A stretch of DNA of 64,000 nt from Porodaedalea pini (taxonomy: Eukaryota > Basidiomycota > Agaricomycetes > Hymenochaetales > Hymenochaetaceae). The notes beneath the pieces were generated by a model. It was not told the DNA's origin, ran no database searches, and was given only the letters and a program-made list of their open reading frames with translations. A program made the position numbers and the translations under genes. Where the stretch lies: the NCBI GenBank assembly GCA_002794775.1, contig NBAY01000021.1:124001-188000 (forward strand). Direction: 5' to 3'. Positions 55,092 to 64,000 of the stretch are shown piece by piece (positions within the stretch are counted from its first letter, which is position 1; every line of letters starts with the position of its first letter).

Positions 55092-58000
55092 GAGAGGAAC
55101 AAGGGACTTTGAATCCGGACTCACTAAAATATAACCAACCGTCTGTACGATACATAAATACAAACGACGTCGATGGTTTTCCCGAGTACGAAGTCCCCAC
55201 CGGTGTAAAAGAAAGTAAGGAGTACGAGCAGCTGTTCATGAGAGGAACTGGCGGACGCCAGCTGGACCTTCTCCTGAACGTCGGACACAGCGTGGAAGGT
55301 GAAGTGAGGGAGGTAGACGCGCATGCCCTTGTGGATTCGGGATGCACGGGATCCTGCATCGACATCAGGTTCGTCGAGAGGTACGGGTTGGAAACGAAAC
55401 GCTACATTCGACCCCTTGCGGTACTCAATGCCGACGGCACGCACAACGAGGCCGGGTTGATCGAGGAATACGTCGACGTTGAACTTACGATCGGTCATCA
55501 CAAGGAACAAATCGTCCTGGCAGTAACCTCGCTGGCATCGTCCAACATCTTCCTGGGATACGACTGGCTTCGACGGCACAACCCAGAGGTCGACTGGAAA
55601 ACGGGGACGCTTGACTTCACTCGCTGTCCGAGCGAATGTGTGGTGGAGAAGGCTGTAGAGGACGGCATGCGGAAGGTGTTAGAGGTGGCGGAAGAGACGG
55701 GGAGGATGAGAGAGGTGCGAATGGACAAGGCGTCCTGGCCCGCATACCTCAACGATTACGCCGACGTCTTCTCGGAGAAGGGATTCGAGAAACTGCCGGA
55801 ACACCGACCCTGGGACCATGTTATCGACTTGAAGCCTGACTTCAAACCAAGCGACTGTAAAATCTATCCGCTCACGCCAACTGAGCAACAGTCGCTCAAG
55901 GACTTCCTCGACGAAAATCTGAAGTCGGGTCGCATTCGACGGTCGATATCGCCAATGGCGTCGCCCTTCTTCTTCATCAAGAAGGCCGACAAGTCACTAC
56001 GCCCGATCCAGGACTACCGTAAACTCAATGACGGCACGATCAAGAATAAGTATCCCCTCCCTCTCATCGACGAACTTGTTGACAAGGTCAAGAAGGCGAA
56101 GTACATCACTAAGCTTGACCTTCGTTGGGGGTACTACAACGTCCGGATCCGCGAAGGTGACGAATGGAAGGCAGCGTTTCGCACGAACATGGGCCTCTTT
56201 GAACCGACGGTCATGTTCTTTGGTCTCTGCAACGCCCCGGCAACGTTCCAGGCTTTTGTCAATCACATCTTCAAGGAACTGATTTACGCTAACCTGATCA
56301 TTGTATACCTCGACGACATATTGATCCTCTCGGAAACCATTGAGGAACATATAGACACGTCGAGGCGCGTCCTTCAGATCCTTCGAGAGAATGGCCTGTA
56401 CCTGAAGCCGGAGAAGTGCGAGTTTGACGCCAAGGTCGTCAAATACCTCGGCCACATCATCGGTAATGGCGAGATCAAGGCTGACCCAGCAAAGACGGAG
56501 GCAATTGCGAACTGGCCGGTCCCACGAAACCTGAAGCAGCTACAACAGTTCCTCGGCATGGGTAACTGGCTGCGACGGTTCATCAAGGACTACAGCAAGG
56601 TGGTCCATCCGCTGACGTCGTTAACGGGCAAGAAGGACTGGGTATGGGAGACCGAACAGCAAGAGGCGTTCGAGGAGCTGAGACGACGTCTCTGCTCACC
56701 TCCAGTCCTAGCCATCGCCAACGACGAATGTCCTTTCCGCGTAGAAGCGGACTCGTCAAACTTTGCGCTCGGCGGTGTGTTGTTACAGAAGCAGGAAGGG
56801 AAGTGGAGGGTGATTGCCTATAGGTCAGAAGCACTCCTACCCGCTGAACGAAACTACGAGATCTACGACAAGGAGATGCTCGCGATCGTTTCGGCGCTCA
56901 AGGAATGGCGACAATACCTCCTCGGCGCTCGCCACAAGGTCGAAATCTGGTCCGACCACGCTAACCTCACCTACTTCAGATCAGCGCAGAAGCTGAGCTA
57001 CCGTCAAGCCCGTTGGCGAACCGAACTCGAGGAGTTTGACTTCCACCTCGAACACAAGTCGGGGAAGACGATGGGCAAGGCGGACTTACTGTCGCGCAAA
57101 GCCGGCTATGATGAGGGAAGGGATGACAACGACGACGTCGTGTTCATCAAGGACAAGTGGCTAAATCGTGGAGTGGTCAGAACGTCTCGGGAGGAAGTGT
57201 TGGAACGAGTGGGTGACGCGCAGAGGGCGCAGGACGAGTCGGAAAGGCCGACGAATATGGTAGAGGTCGACGGGTTGTGGCGGATGAAAGGCAAGGTGTA
57301 CGTGCCGTCGACGATGAAGGAAGCGGTGTTGCGGGAGTGCCACGACTCGACCCTGGCAGGACATCCCGGATCGTCGAAAACGGTCGAACTGGTACGTCGA
57401 GACTTCTGGTGGGCGTCGATGTTCTCCGATGTCCGAGCATACGTCCGAGGATGCGACCGTTGCCAACGGACGAAGGCTCTGAGGACATCGAGGTCGAGGC
57501 CACTTCATCCTAACGCAATCCCTGAAGGTCCCTGGGAGATCGTCACGGTCGACCTAATCGGAGAGCTCCCAGACTCCAAGGGACACAACGCGATCTGCGT
57601 CTTCGTGGATAGGTTCTCGAAGCAGATGCATGCGATTCCGACGACGACAAGACTGTCAGCAGAAGGCATGGCCCAGCTATACCGCGATCATATCTTCCGC
57701 CTCCACGGTTTGCCGAAGAAGATCATCCATGACCGCGGCACGCAGTTCGACGCATCGATGATGAAGGAACTGTACAAACTCCTACACATCGAGGGCAACC
57801 CGTCAACGGCATACCACCCGCAAACGGACGGTCAGACGGAACGCGTCAACCAAGAGCTCGAACAATACCTCCGACTCTTCGTTGACCATCGGCAATCGGA
57901 CTGGAAGGACTGGCTTCCTCTCGCAGAGTTCGCGTACAACAACCGCGAACATTCGGCGACAAAGATGTCACCCTTCTACGCGAACACTGGACGTCACCCC

Positions 58001-58699
58001 AGGAGCTTCGACACCGTACGAACGTCCTCTGCCAACATGTCGGCAGAAGAATTCGCAAAGCACATCAAGGAGACCCATCGCGCGGCAAAGGACAATCTGG
58101 TCAAGGCAGCAGAAGACATGAAACGCTACCATGACCGGACGGCAGGAGCATCGGTGGAGTACAAGGCTGGTGATAAGGTCTTCCTCGACGGACGAAATAT
58201 CAGCACGGATTCACCCACGAAGAAGCTTGCCGACAAATGGTACGGTCCCTTCGACATTGTCGACAAGGTAGGAGCGAGTGCCTACAAGCTCAAACTCCCC
58301 AAACGATGGAAAAAGGTCCACCCTGTCTTCAATGAAGCCCTACTGAAACCCGCCGTTGAACCGTCCTTTGAGAGCCAGAAGCTACCGCCACCGCCGCCAC
58401 CGGAAATCGTCAACAACGAAGAGGAATACGAGGTTGAAGAGGTCATTGACTCACGTCTGCACCGAGGTAAACTACAGTACCTCGTCAAGTGGGTCGGTTA
58501 CAACGAACCAACCTGGCAACCAGAGACGGACTTCGGCGAGAACGCTAAGGAGGCGATTGCTGAATTCTACCTCAAACACCCCGGTGCTCCTCGCAAACTC
58601 GATATCCCTCGCTCACGACTCCGCCCACTCTTCGTCGACACCGAGCCAGACGACCGCGATCTTGGTTGGTCGGGACGCCCAACCTTGAGGAGGGGGTAA
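55055..58699 (+). CDS. pol: Gypsy Pol polyprotein (PR-RT-RNaseH-IN-chromodomain)
   Basis: Open from the frameshift site to the stop at 58697-58699 (about 1214 codons). There is no ATG near the start, in keeping with a Gag-Pol fusion. In order: protease [12 protein letters not shown]; reverse transcriptase [33 protein letters not shown] and catalytic YLDD; RNase H VEADSSNFALGGVLLQ and NYEIYDKEMLAIV; integrase HHCC finger HDSTLAGHPGSSKTVEL...CDRCQRTK, the TVDLIGELP and DRGTQF acidic motifs, YHPQTDGQTERVNQ and the GPF module (WYGPFDIVDKVGASAYKLKLP); and a C-terminal chromodomain (GKLQYLVKWVGYNEPTWQPE). All catalytic motifs are present and no disabling change was seen. Confidence 0.92.
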   Translation, partial: CEWSGVAIGTTDREEQGTLNPDSLKYNQPSVRYINTNDVDGFPEYEVPTGVKESKEYEQLFMRGTGGRQLDLLLNVGHSVEGEVREVDAHALVDSGCTGSCIDIRFVERYGLETKRYIRPLAVLNADGTHNEAGLIEEYVDVELTIGHHKEQIVLAVTSLASSNIFLGYDWLRRHNPEVDWKTGTLDFTRCPSECVVEKAVEDGMRKVLEVAEETGRMREVRMDKASWPAYLNDYADVFSEKGFEKLPEHRPWDHVIDLKPDFKPSDCKIYPLTPTEQQSLKDFLDENLKSGRIRRSISPMASPFFFIKKADKSLRPIQDYRKLNDGTIKNKYPLPLIDELVDKVKKAKYITKLDLRWGYYNVRIREGDEWKAAFRTNMGLFEPTVMFFGLCNAPATFQAFVNHIFKELIYANLIIVYLDDILILSETIEEHIDTSRRVLQILRENGLYLKPEKCEFDAKVVKYLGHIIGNGEIKADPAKTEAIANWPVPRNLKQLQQFLGMGNWLRRFIKDYSKVVHPLTSLTGKKDWVWETEQQEAFEELRRRLCSPPVLAIANDECPFRVEADSSNFALGGVLLQKQEGKWRVIAYRSEALLPAERNYEIYDKEMLAIVSALKEWRQYLLGARHKVEIWSDHANLTYFRSAQKLSYRQARWRTELEEFDFHLEHKSGKTMGKADLLSRKAGYDEGRDDNDDVVFIKDKWLNRGVVRTSREEVLERVGDAQRAQDESERPTNMVEVDGLWRMKGKVYVPSTMKEAVLRECHDSTLAGHPGSSKTVELVRRDFWWASMFSDVRAYVRGCDRCQRTKALRTSRSRPLHPNAIPEGPWEIVTVDLIGELPDSKGHNAICVFVDRFSKQMHAIPTTTRLSAEGMAQLYRDHIFRLHGLPKKIIHDRGTQFDASMMKELYKLLHIEGNPSTAYHPQTDGQTERVNQELEQYLRLFVDHRQSDWKDWLPLAEFAYNNREHSATKMSPFYANTGRHPRSFDTVRTSSANMSAEEFAKHIKETHRAAKDNLVKAAEDMKRYHDRTAGASVEYKAGDKVFLDGRNISTDSPTKKLADKWYGPFDIVDKVGASAYKLKLPKRWKKVHPVFNEALLKPAVEPSFESQKLPPPPPPEIVNNEEEYEVEEVIDSRLHRGKLQYLVKWVGYNEPTWQPETDFGENAKEAIAEFYLKHPGAPRKLDIPRSRLRPLFVDTEPDDRDLGWSGRPTLRRG

Positions 58700-59126
58700 T
58701 GTCAGGACTCGAACTTTCACCCTTTCTTTATTTTTCCCTTTTACCATTTCCTTTTATTCTAACCGCTCCTTTTCATTATATTTAATCATCGGACCAATCA
58801 TTTCCCACACTTCATTCACGCGACCTTCATTCGTTCCATTCTGACCCTTTATGTAATATTAGATAATAGAGTCCCATGGTCGTCGCTATACAAGGTCTCA
58901 GGAATCGCATGAACTCCTTGTTCTGCTTTTCCTCTTACCTCCGCGACGACCTAGGTGAGACTCGTCCCCCCTGTATTAGTTTAGACTTGTATTAATCCTC
59001 TTACCTCCGCGACGACCTAGCCTGAGTAAGCGTGCCCCGAGTCTACGCTCGAGTATAGCACGTCCCAGACGACAGTCAGCCGAGGCCTGCCCAGTCCGAG
59101 TCGTCTCCCGGACTCCCGCCTAACAA
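58700..59126 (+). repeat. LTR lacking its 3' third, shared between two elements
   Basis: Matches 52799-53225 but stops after CGCCTAACA. The next bases (ATTTCCCGACCCTGGC) belong to the leader of another element, as at 61333 onward. The R/U5 part is therefore missing. Confidence 0.75.
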
Positions 59127-60705
59127 TTTCCCGACCCTGGCTCTTCGCTTCTCCCTTTGGTGGAGGAACCATCTGACCTGGACGTGGGTAACACACCGTG
59201 TACAGTCGTCGACGTCATTGTCGATTGTGATCTCGGCCGCCTCCTTCCGTTTGGTCATCAAACTCGCCGATGAACCTGTCCTTCGTCAGCGTAACGTACA
59301 TCCGGACAACCAGCCCCTACCTGTTCCCCTCCCGACATAGTCAAGATAGATCTCACCGAGGAACAACAGCGGGCTTTCCCCTCTTCTTCACGCTACGACG
59401 CGGAACGCCAATCGTACGTAGCGGATGACAGAAACCACGTCACTCATAATCTCTGGTGGAGTGACACTAGGCATGCCTGGTACTCAACTGACCCGTCTTC
59501 TGGCGAGCGAACTCGTTGGGCGCCTCGACCTCCCCGTGCACCATCATCACCGACAGTCTCAACATCGTCGGTCGTCCTCCCAAACGAACCAGGAGGCTAT
59601 CGTACACCCCATAGAGACTCGTCACCGCCAACACCCCCTGAGCGCCTGACACATACGCCCGTATCAGCAATGGCTGAAGGTTTCACTCAAAGGCAGCAAC
59701 AAGAGATCGCAGCGATCGTAGCTGCTGCCTTCACCCGAGCAGCAACAAACGCCCCTGCAGCCCAAGCTCCAGCTCCCTCGATTGACGTCGCCCGGCCATG
59801 CGAATTCGCTGGCGGCGATGACTACCTCGACTTCAAGCGCGAAGTCCTACTCTTCGTCTCGGCGAACCCCACGAGGTATCCCTCGTCGTCGAGCAAGATC
59901 TATGTCACCCTCTCTTACCTCAAGGGTGGCAACGCATCGACGTGGGCGCAAAATTACGTCCAGGAATTCACAACGAATGGCGTCGTGGGCTTTACGGACG
60001 ACTGGGCCAAGTTCCAGGAACGACTGGATGCCTCCTTCGATGATCCGAACAGGAAGGAGAAGGCACTGAAGAAGTTCCGAGACAAGATCCAGAAGGACCT
60101 CTCCGCCGACCAGTTCTTCCAGGACCTCGACGTGATCATCAAGGCAGCGGAGCTGAAGGACGAAAGCGTCATTTGTGACCGCCTGCAATGCGCGATGAAC
60201 ATCGAGGTGGTCCACGGCGTGTTGAGGTCGACGCCCATGCCAACAACGTATGAGGCATGGAAAAAGAAGGCCATTGAGATCGATCGGGGCGAACAGCAGA
60301 TTCGCGCCATCCAACGAGGTCGTACATTGCCGTTCACGCCCCGTCCGACACCCCAACAAGGGCCTCCTGCACGCCGACAGGTAGCAGCCCCGCACGCCGA
60401 TAAGCGTGACGTGACGGGCATCACTTTCGGAGGTGCCGGCCAACCGATGGACGTCTCGATGAATGAGGCGCAACGAAAGCGCACGTGCTGGATTTGCGGC
60501 GGACTGGGACACTTTAAGGACAAATGTCTGCAGGCGAAGCCGATCATCCAGCGTATGTTGGAGCTGATGGCACTGGGCGAGCGCCGCCTCATCGCCGACG
60601 AGCTCGGCACGATGAAGGAGTCGGCATTCGAGGAAGTCGTGGACACTAGAAGGTCGACGGTGGAGGACTATGTGGAGGAAGAAGACAATGACGAAGAGGT
60701 CGTCG
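59127..60705 (+). mobile_element. Gypsy remnant: leader and gag only
   Basis: Leader sequence followed by a gag gene that runs directly into the next LTR at 60706; pol is absent. Confidence 0.7.
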
Positions 60706-60857
60706 TGTTAGAACCTGAACTTTCACTTCCACTTCCTTTCCTTTATTTTCCCTTTTACCATTTCCTTTATTATATTCGTCCTTTTCATTATATTTACCCA
60801 TCTTACACAATCATTCCCACACTCCTTTCACGCAACCTTCATTCGTTCCATTCCTAA
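59670..60857 (+). pseudogene. gag: Gag gene truncated by an LTR
   Basis: From the ATG at 59670 the frame matches the other gags: [38 protein letters not shown], zinc knuckle [14 protein letters not shown] and EEDNDEEVV. At 60706 it enters the LTR, so the last ~50 codons (to 60857) are LTR sequence. It lacks the slippery site, the normal C-terminus and pol. Confidence 0.8.
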
Positions 60858-61330
60858 TTACATAAACTATACAGTACTTAGATAATACGGTCCCACAGGC
60901 GCTGCATTTATAAGGAAGAGGAATTGCAAACGAACACCCGTTCTGCTTTTCCTCTTACCTCCGCGACGACCTAGGTGAGACCGCGTCCCCCTCCTGTAGT
61001 AGAGTACATTGTATTAATCCTCTTACCTCCGCGACGACCTAGTCTGAGTACCGCGTGTCCCGAGTCCCTGTTCGAGTATAGCACGTCCCAGACAACAGTC
61101 AGCTGAGGCCTGCCCAATCCGAGTCGTCTCCCGGATTCCCGCCTAACATAAAAGCAGAACCGCACCCAGGCTCATCCCCAGCGTACGTCGTCGCTGTCGA
61201 CTCGCCTTCACTCAGTCTAGAGGAGCACTCCCCTCGACGGACTTGACGTGTAAACCCCCTAAACGACAACCCTCAACCCTGCCCGGACGTTTTCGGACGT
61301 TCGTGTATCACGAAAATATATCAACCGACT
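60706..61330 (+). repeat. 5' LTR, TGTTAGAA subfamily
   Basis: Starts TGTTAGAACC and aligns with the remnant at 52191. It has the twice-repeated 25-bp motif and the CATAAAAG promoter motif (about 61147). The 3' border near the leader is uncertain. Confidence 0.7.
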
Positions 61331-61858
61331 CTTCCCGACCCTGGCTCTCCGCCTCTCCCTCTGGTGGAGGAACCATCTGACCTGGACGTGGGTAACACAC
61401 CGTGTGCAGTCGTCGACGTCGTTGTCGATTGTGATCTCGGCCGCCTCCTTCCGTTTGGTCATCAACTTCGCTGACGAACCCGCTCAACGTTGGCGTAACC
61501 CCGGATCGAACGCGCAACCGATCCCTGTCCCTCCGCCAACGTCAAGATAGATCTCACCGACGAACAGCAACGGGCCCTTCCTGCTTCAGCCCGTTGGGAT
61601 CCAGACCGACCAGGCTACGTCACAACCAATAATAGCGGCGTCACTCACGACATCTGGTGGAGTGAAATCCGGCGCAGCTGGTATTCATCAGACGAACGAG
61701 GAAGGAGAGCAAGGTGGCCCCCAGCCGCTCCGTCGTCACCTGCACCGTCAACGTCTACGGTCAACCTACCACCGACCCCAGGTCCTTACCGCGAAACCAA
61801 CAGAGACCCCTCACCGCCGACTCCTCCAGAACCTTCGACACCCGCACCCGAACCTGCG

Positions 61859-62941
61859 ATGTCAACAGAAGGTTTCAGCCCACAGCAAATGGCGCAGATC
61901 GCGGCCATCGTTGCGAATGCCTTCGCCCATCAGGCGAACAACGCCCCAGCACCGGTCGCGGCCGCTAACCCCCCGACCCTCAACATAGATGTCGCCCGAC
62001 CACGTGAATTCACTGGTGGCGACGACTACCTCGACTTCAGACGTGAAGTCCTTCTTTTTGTATCCGCGAACCCGAACCGATACCCTACGTCGGAGAGTAA
62101 GATCTATGTAGCTCTCTCCTACCTGAAGGGTGGTAATGTGGCAACGTGGGCGCAAAACTACGTCGAGGAGTCGACAACATCGGGGATCGTTACCTTCACC
62201 GACAGCTGGGAAAGATTCCAGGAACGACTCGACGCCTCGTTTGATGACCCGAATCGCAAGGAGGCGGCGCTAAAGGAATTCCGGGAGAAGGTTCAGAAGG
62301 ACCTCACCGCAGACAAGTTCTTCCAGCAGCTCGACGTCATCATCAAGCGTGCGGAACTGAAGGACGACGGTATCATCTGTGATCGTCTCAAACGCGCGAT
62401 GAACATCGAAGTAGTGCGTGGAGTCCTGAGATTGACGCCGGTCCCGACGAAATACGAGGACTGGAAAAACAAGGCTATCGAGATCGATCGCGGCGAGCAA
62501 CAGATCCGCGCAATCCAACGAGGCCGCCCATTTATACCCCAGCCTCGCCCACAGCAACAACAAGGACCCCCGGCTCGCCGTCAGGTAGCGGCCCCTCACG
62601 TCGACAGACGCGACGCGACCGGCGTCACTTTCGGAGGCGCGGGACAACCGATGGACGTCTCCATGAACGAGGCGCAACGACGACGCGCGTGCTGGATCTG
62701 CGGCGGGCTGGGCCATTTCAAGGACAAGTGTCCGCAGGGGAAGCCGATCATCCAGCGCATGCTGGAACTAATGGCACCAGGCGAACGCCGTATCCTTGCG
62801 GACGAGCTCGGCGCGATGAAGGAATCGGCCTTCGAGGAAGTCGTAGACACTCGGAGGTCGACGGTGGAGGACTATGTGGAGGAAGGAGAGAATGACGAAG
62901 AGGTCGTCGACTCGCAGGGTTTTGCGAGTGGTCAGGCGTAA
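61859..62941 (+). CDS. gag: Gypsy Gag protein
   Basis: 360 residues, nearly the same as the gag at 53994-55073, with the zinc knuckle [14 protein letters not shown] and the same GGGTTTT slippery site (62917-62923) before the stop TAA (62939-62941). Its leader also matches the other elements closely. Confidence 0.92.
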   Translation: MSTEGFSPQQMAQIAAIVANAFAHQANNAPAPVAAANPPTLNIDVARPREFTGGDDYLDFRREVLLFVSANPNRYPTSESKIYVALSYLKGGNVATWAQNYVEESTTSGIVTFTDSWERFQERLDASFDDPNRKEAALKEFREKVQKDLTADKFFQQLDVIIKRAELKDDGIICDRLKRAMNIEVVRGVLRLTPVPTKYEDWKNKAIEIDRGEQQIRAIQRGRPFIPQPRPQQQQGPPARRQVAAPHVDRRDATGVTFGGAGQPMDVSMNEAQRRRACWICGGLGHFKDKCPQGKPIIQRMLELMAPGERRILADELGAMKESAFEEVVDTRRSTVEDYVEEGENDEEVVDSQGFASGQA

Positions 62942-64000
62942 CCATCGGGACGACTGACCGAGAAGAACAAGGGACTTCGAATCCGTACTCGTTAAAATAT
63001 AACCAACCGTCTGTACAACACGTAGATGCAAACGACGTCGATGGTTTTCCTGAGTATGAAGTCCCCACCGGTGTGAAAGAGAGAGAAGAATATGAGCAGC
63101 TGTTCATGAGAGGAACTGGCGGACGCCAGCTGGACCTTCTCCTGAACGTCGGACACAGCGTGGAAGGTGAAGTGAGGGAGGTGGACGCACACGCACTCGT
63201 GGATTCGGGATGTACAGGATCGTGCATTGATGTAAGGTTCGTCGAACGGTACGGACTGGAGACGAAGCGTTATATCCGACCCCTTGCGGTACTCAATGCC
63301 GACGGCACACACAACGAAGCCGGATTGATCGAGGAATACGTCGACATCGAACTTACGATCGGTCATCATAAAGAACGGATCGTCCTGGCGGTAACCTCAT
63401 TGGCATCGTCAAACATCTTTCTAGGGTACGACTGGCTTCGTAAACACAACCCGGAAGTCGACTGGAAGACGGGAACACTCGACTTTACGCGTTGCCCGAG
63501 TGAATGTGTAGTGGAGAGGAACGTGGAGGAAGGCATGCGGAAGGTGTGGAGAGCGGTGGAAGAGACGAAGGGGGTGAGAGAGGTGCGAATGGACAAGACG
63601 TCCTGGCCCACATACCTCAACGACTACGCCGACGTCTTCAGCGAAAAAGGTTTCGAGAAGCTACTGGAACATCGCCCATGGGACCACGTCATCGACTTGA
63701 AGCCCGACTTCAAACCGAGCGACTGTAAGATCTACCCGCTCACGCCAACTGAGCAGCAGTCGCTCAAGGACTTCCTCGATGAAAATCTGAAGTCAGGTCG
63801 CATTCGACGGTCGATATCGCCCATGGCGTCACCTTTCTTCTTCATAAAGAAGGCCGACAAATCGCTACGCCCGATCCAGGATTACCGTAAACTCAACGAC
63901 GGCACAATCAAGAATAAGTACCCCCTCCCTCTCATCGACGAACTTGTTGATAAGGTCAAGAAGGCGAAGTACATCACTAAGCTTGACCTTCGCTGGGGGT
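62923..64000 (+). CDS. pol: Gypsy Pol polyprotein, partial (3' end outside the window)
   Basis: Read in the -1 frame from the slippery site, the frame stays open to the window edge: [18 protein letters not shown], protease [19 protein letters not shown]-type linker, and the start of reverse transcriptase ([44 protein letters not shown]). Very similar to 55055-58699. Confidence 0.88.

Larger units (their letters stand above)
52799..59126 (+). mobile_element. Ty3/gypsy chromovirus-type retrotransposon, intact ORFs
   Basis: Contains the 5' LTR, a ~590-nt leader, gag (53994-55073), pol in the -1 frame, a polypurine tract GAGGAGGGGG before the 3' LTR, and a 3' LTR that breaks off at 59126. Matching LTR halves indicate recent insertion. 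Confidence 0.85.
60706..64000 (+). mobile_element. Gypsy element, runs off the window
   Basis: LTR, leader, intact gag and the first third of pol; the 3' part lies beyond 64000. Confidence 0.8.

Noticed and set aside
1..64000. CRISPR array, operon or other prokaryotic system
   Set aside because: Introns, LTR retrotransposons and gene families show a fungal nuclear genome; no spaced direct repeats of CRISPR type were seen.

Overview
The window is nuclear DNA of a filamentous basidiomycete, most likely an agaricomycete and perhaps close to Polyporales. The evidence is short (50-70 bp) GT-AG introns in most genes, basidiomycete-type families (HET-domain, DUF6533, F-box, UstYa/DUF3328) and chromodomain Ty3/gypsy retrotransposons. 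The species was not determined.

Left part (1-29.4 kb) is the gene-bearing part. A broken UstYa/DUF3328 gene converges on an intact threonyl-tRNA synthetase whose N-terminus suggests dual mitochondrial/cytosolic products. Next come a foldback element with a tRNA-like insert (4.5-5.3 kb) and a 3.0-kb hAT-type element with 8-bp target duplications, which itself holds an unusual pair of inverted LTR-like arms (5.5-7.8 kb). These are followed by a type-I membrane protein gene, a scrambled relic of an importin-4/Kap123 gene, a tRNA-derived SINE with poly-A tail and target duplications, a four-exon HET-domain gene, a putatively myristoylated nucleotidyltransferase-like gene with an apparent frameshift, an unrecognised 223-residue ORF, a metallophosphoesterase, a 255-bp mariner-type MITE, an F-box gene and a multi-pass membrane protein gene.

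Middle part (29.4-52 kb) is old, AT-rich, CpG-poor repeat-like DNA with nested insertions. A decayed DUF6533 gene is split by a young, complete gypsy element (31463-38445, minus strand). A decayed FAD-monooxygenase gene is split by a ~5-kb unit with 18-bp inverted termini (41246-46224) that carries intron-containing pieces of eIF4G and prolyl-tRNA synthetase genes. An apparently intact DUF6533 gene, paralogous to the relic, lies at 47.6-49.2 kb. Two foldback MITEs share termini and TA target sites.

Right part (52.2-64 kb) is a head-to-tail stack of related gypsy elements on the plus strand: an LTR remnant, a complete element with intact gag and pol, a gag-only remnant behind an LTR lacking its 3' third, and another element that runs off the window. 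Gag and pol are joined through a conserved GGGTTTT slippery site followed by a stem, which predicts -1 frameshifting; the minus-strand element instead shows features of Tf1-like self-priming.

The most unusual items are the gene-fragment-carrying unit at 41-46 kb, the inverted-LTR unit at 5.5-7.8 kb, and the self-priming and frameshift signals of the two gypsy families.
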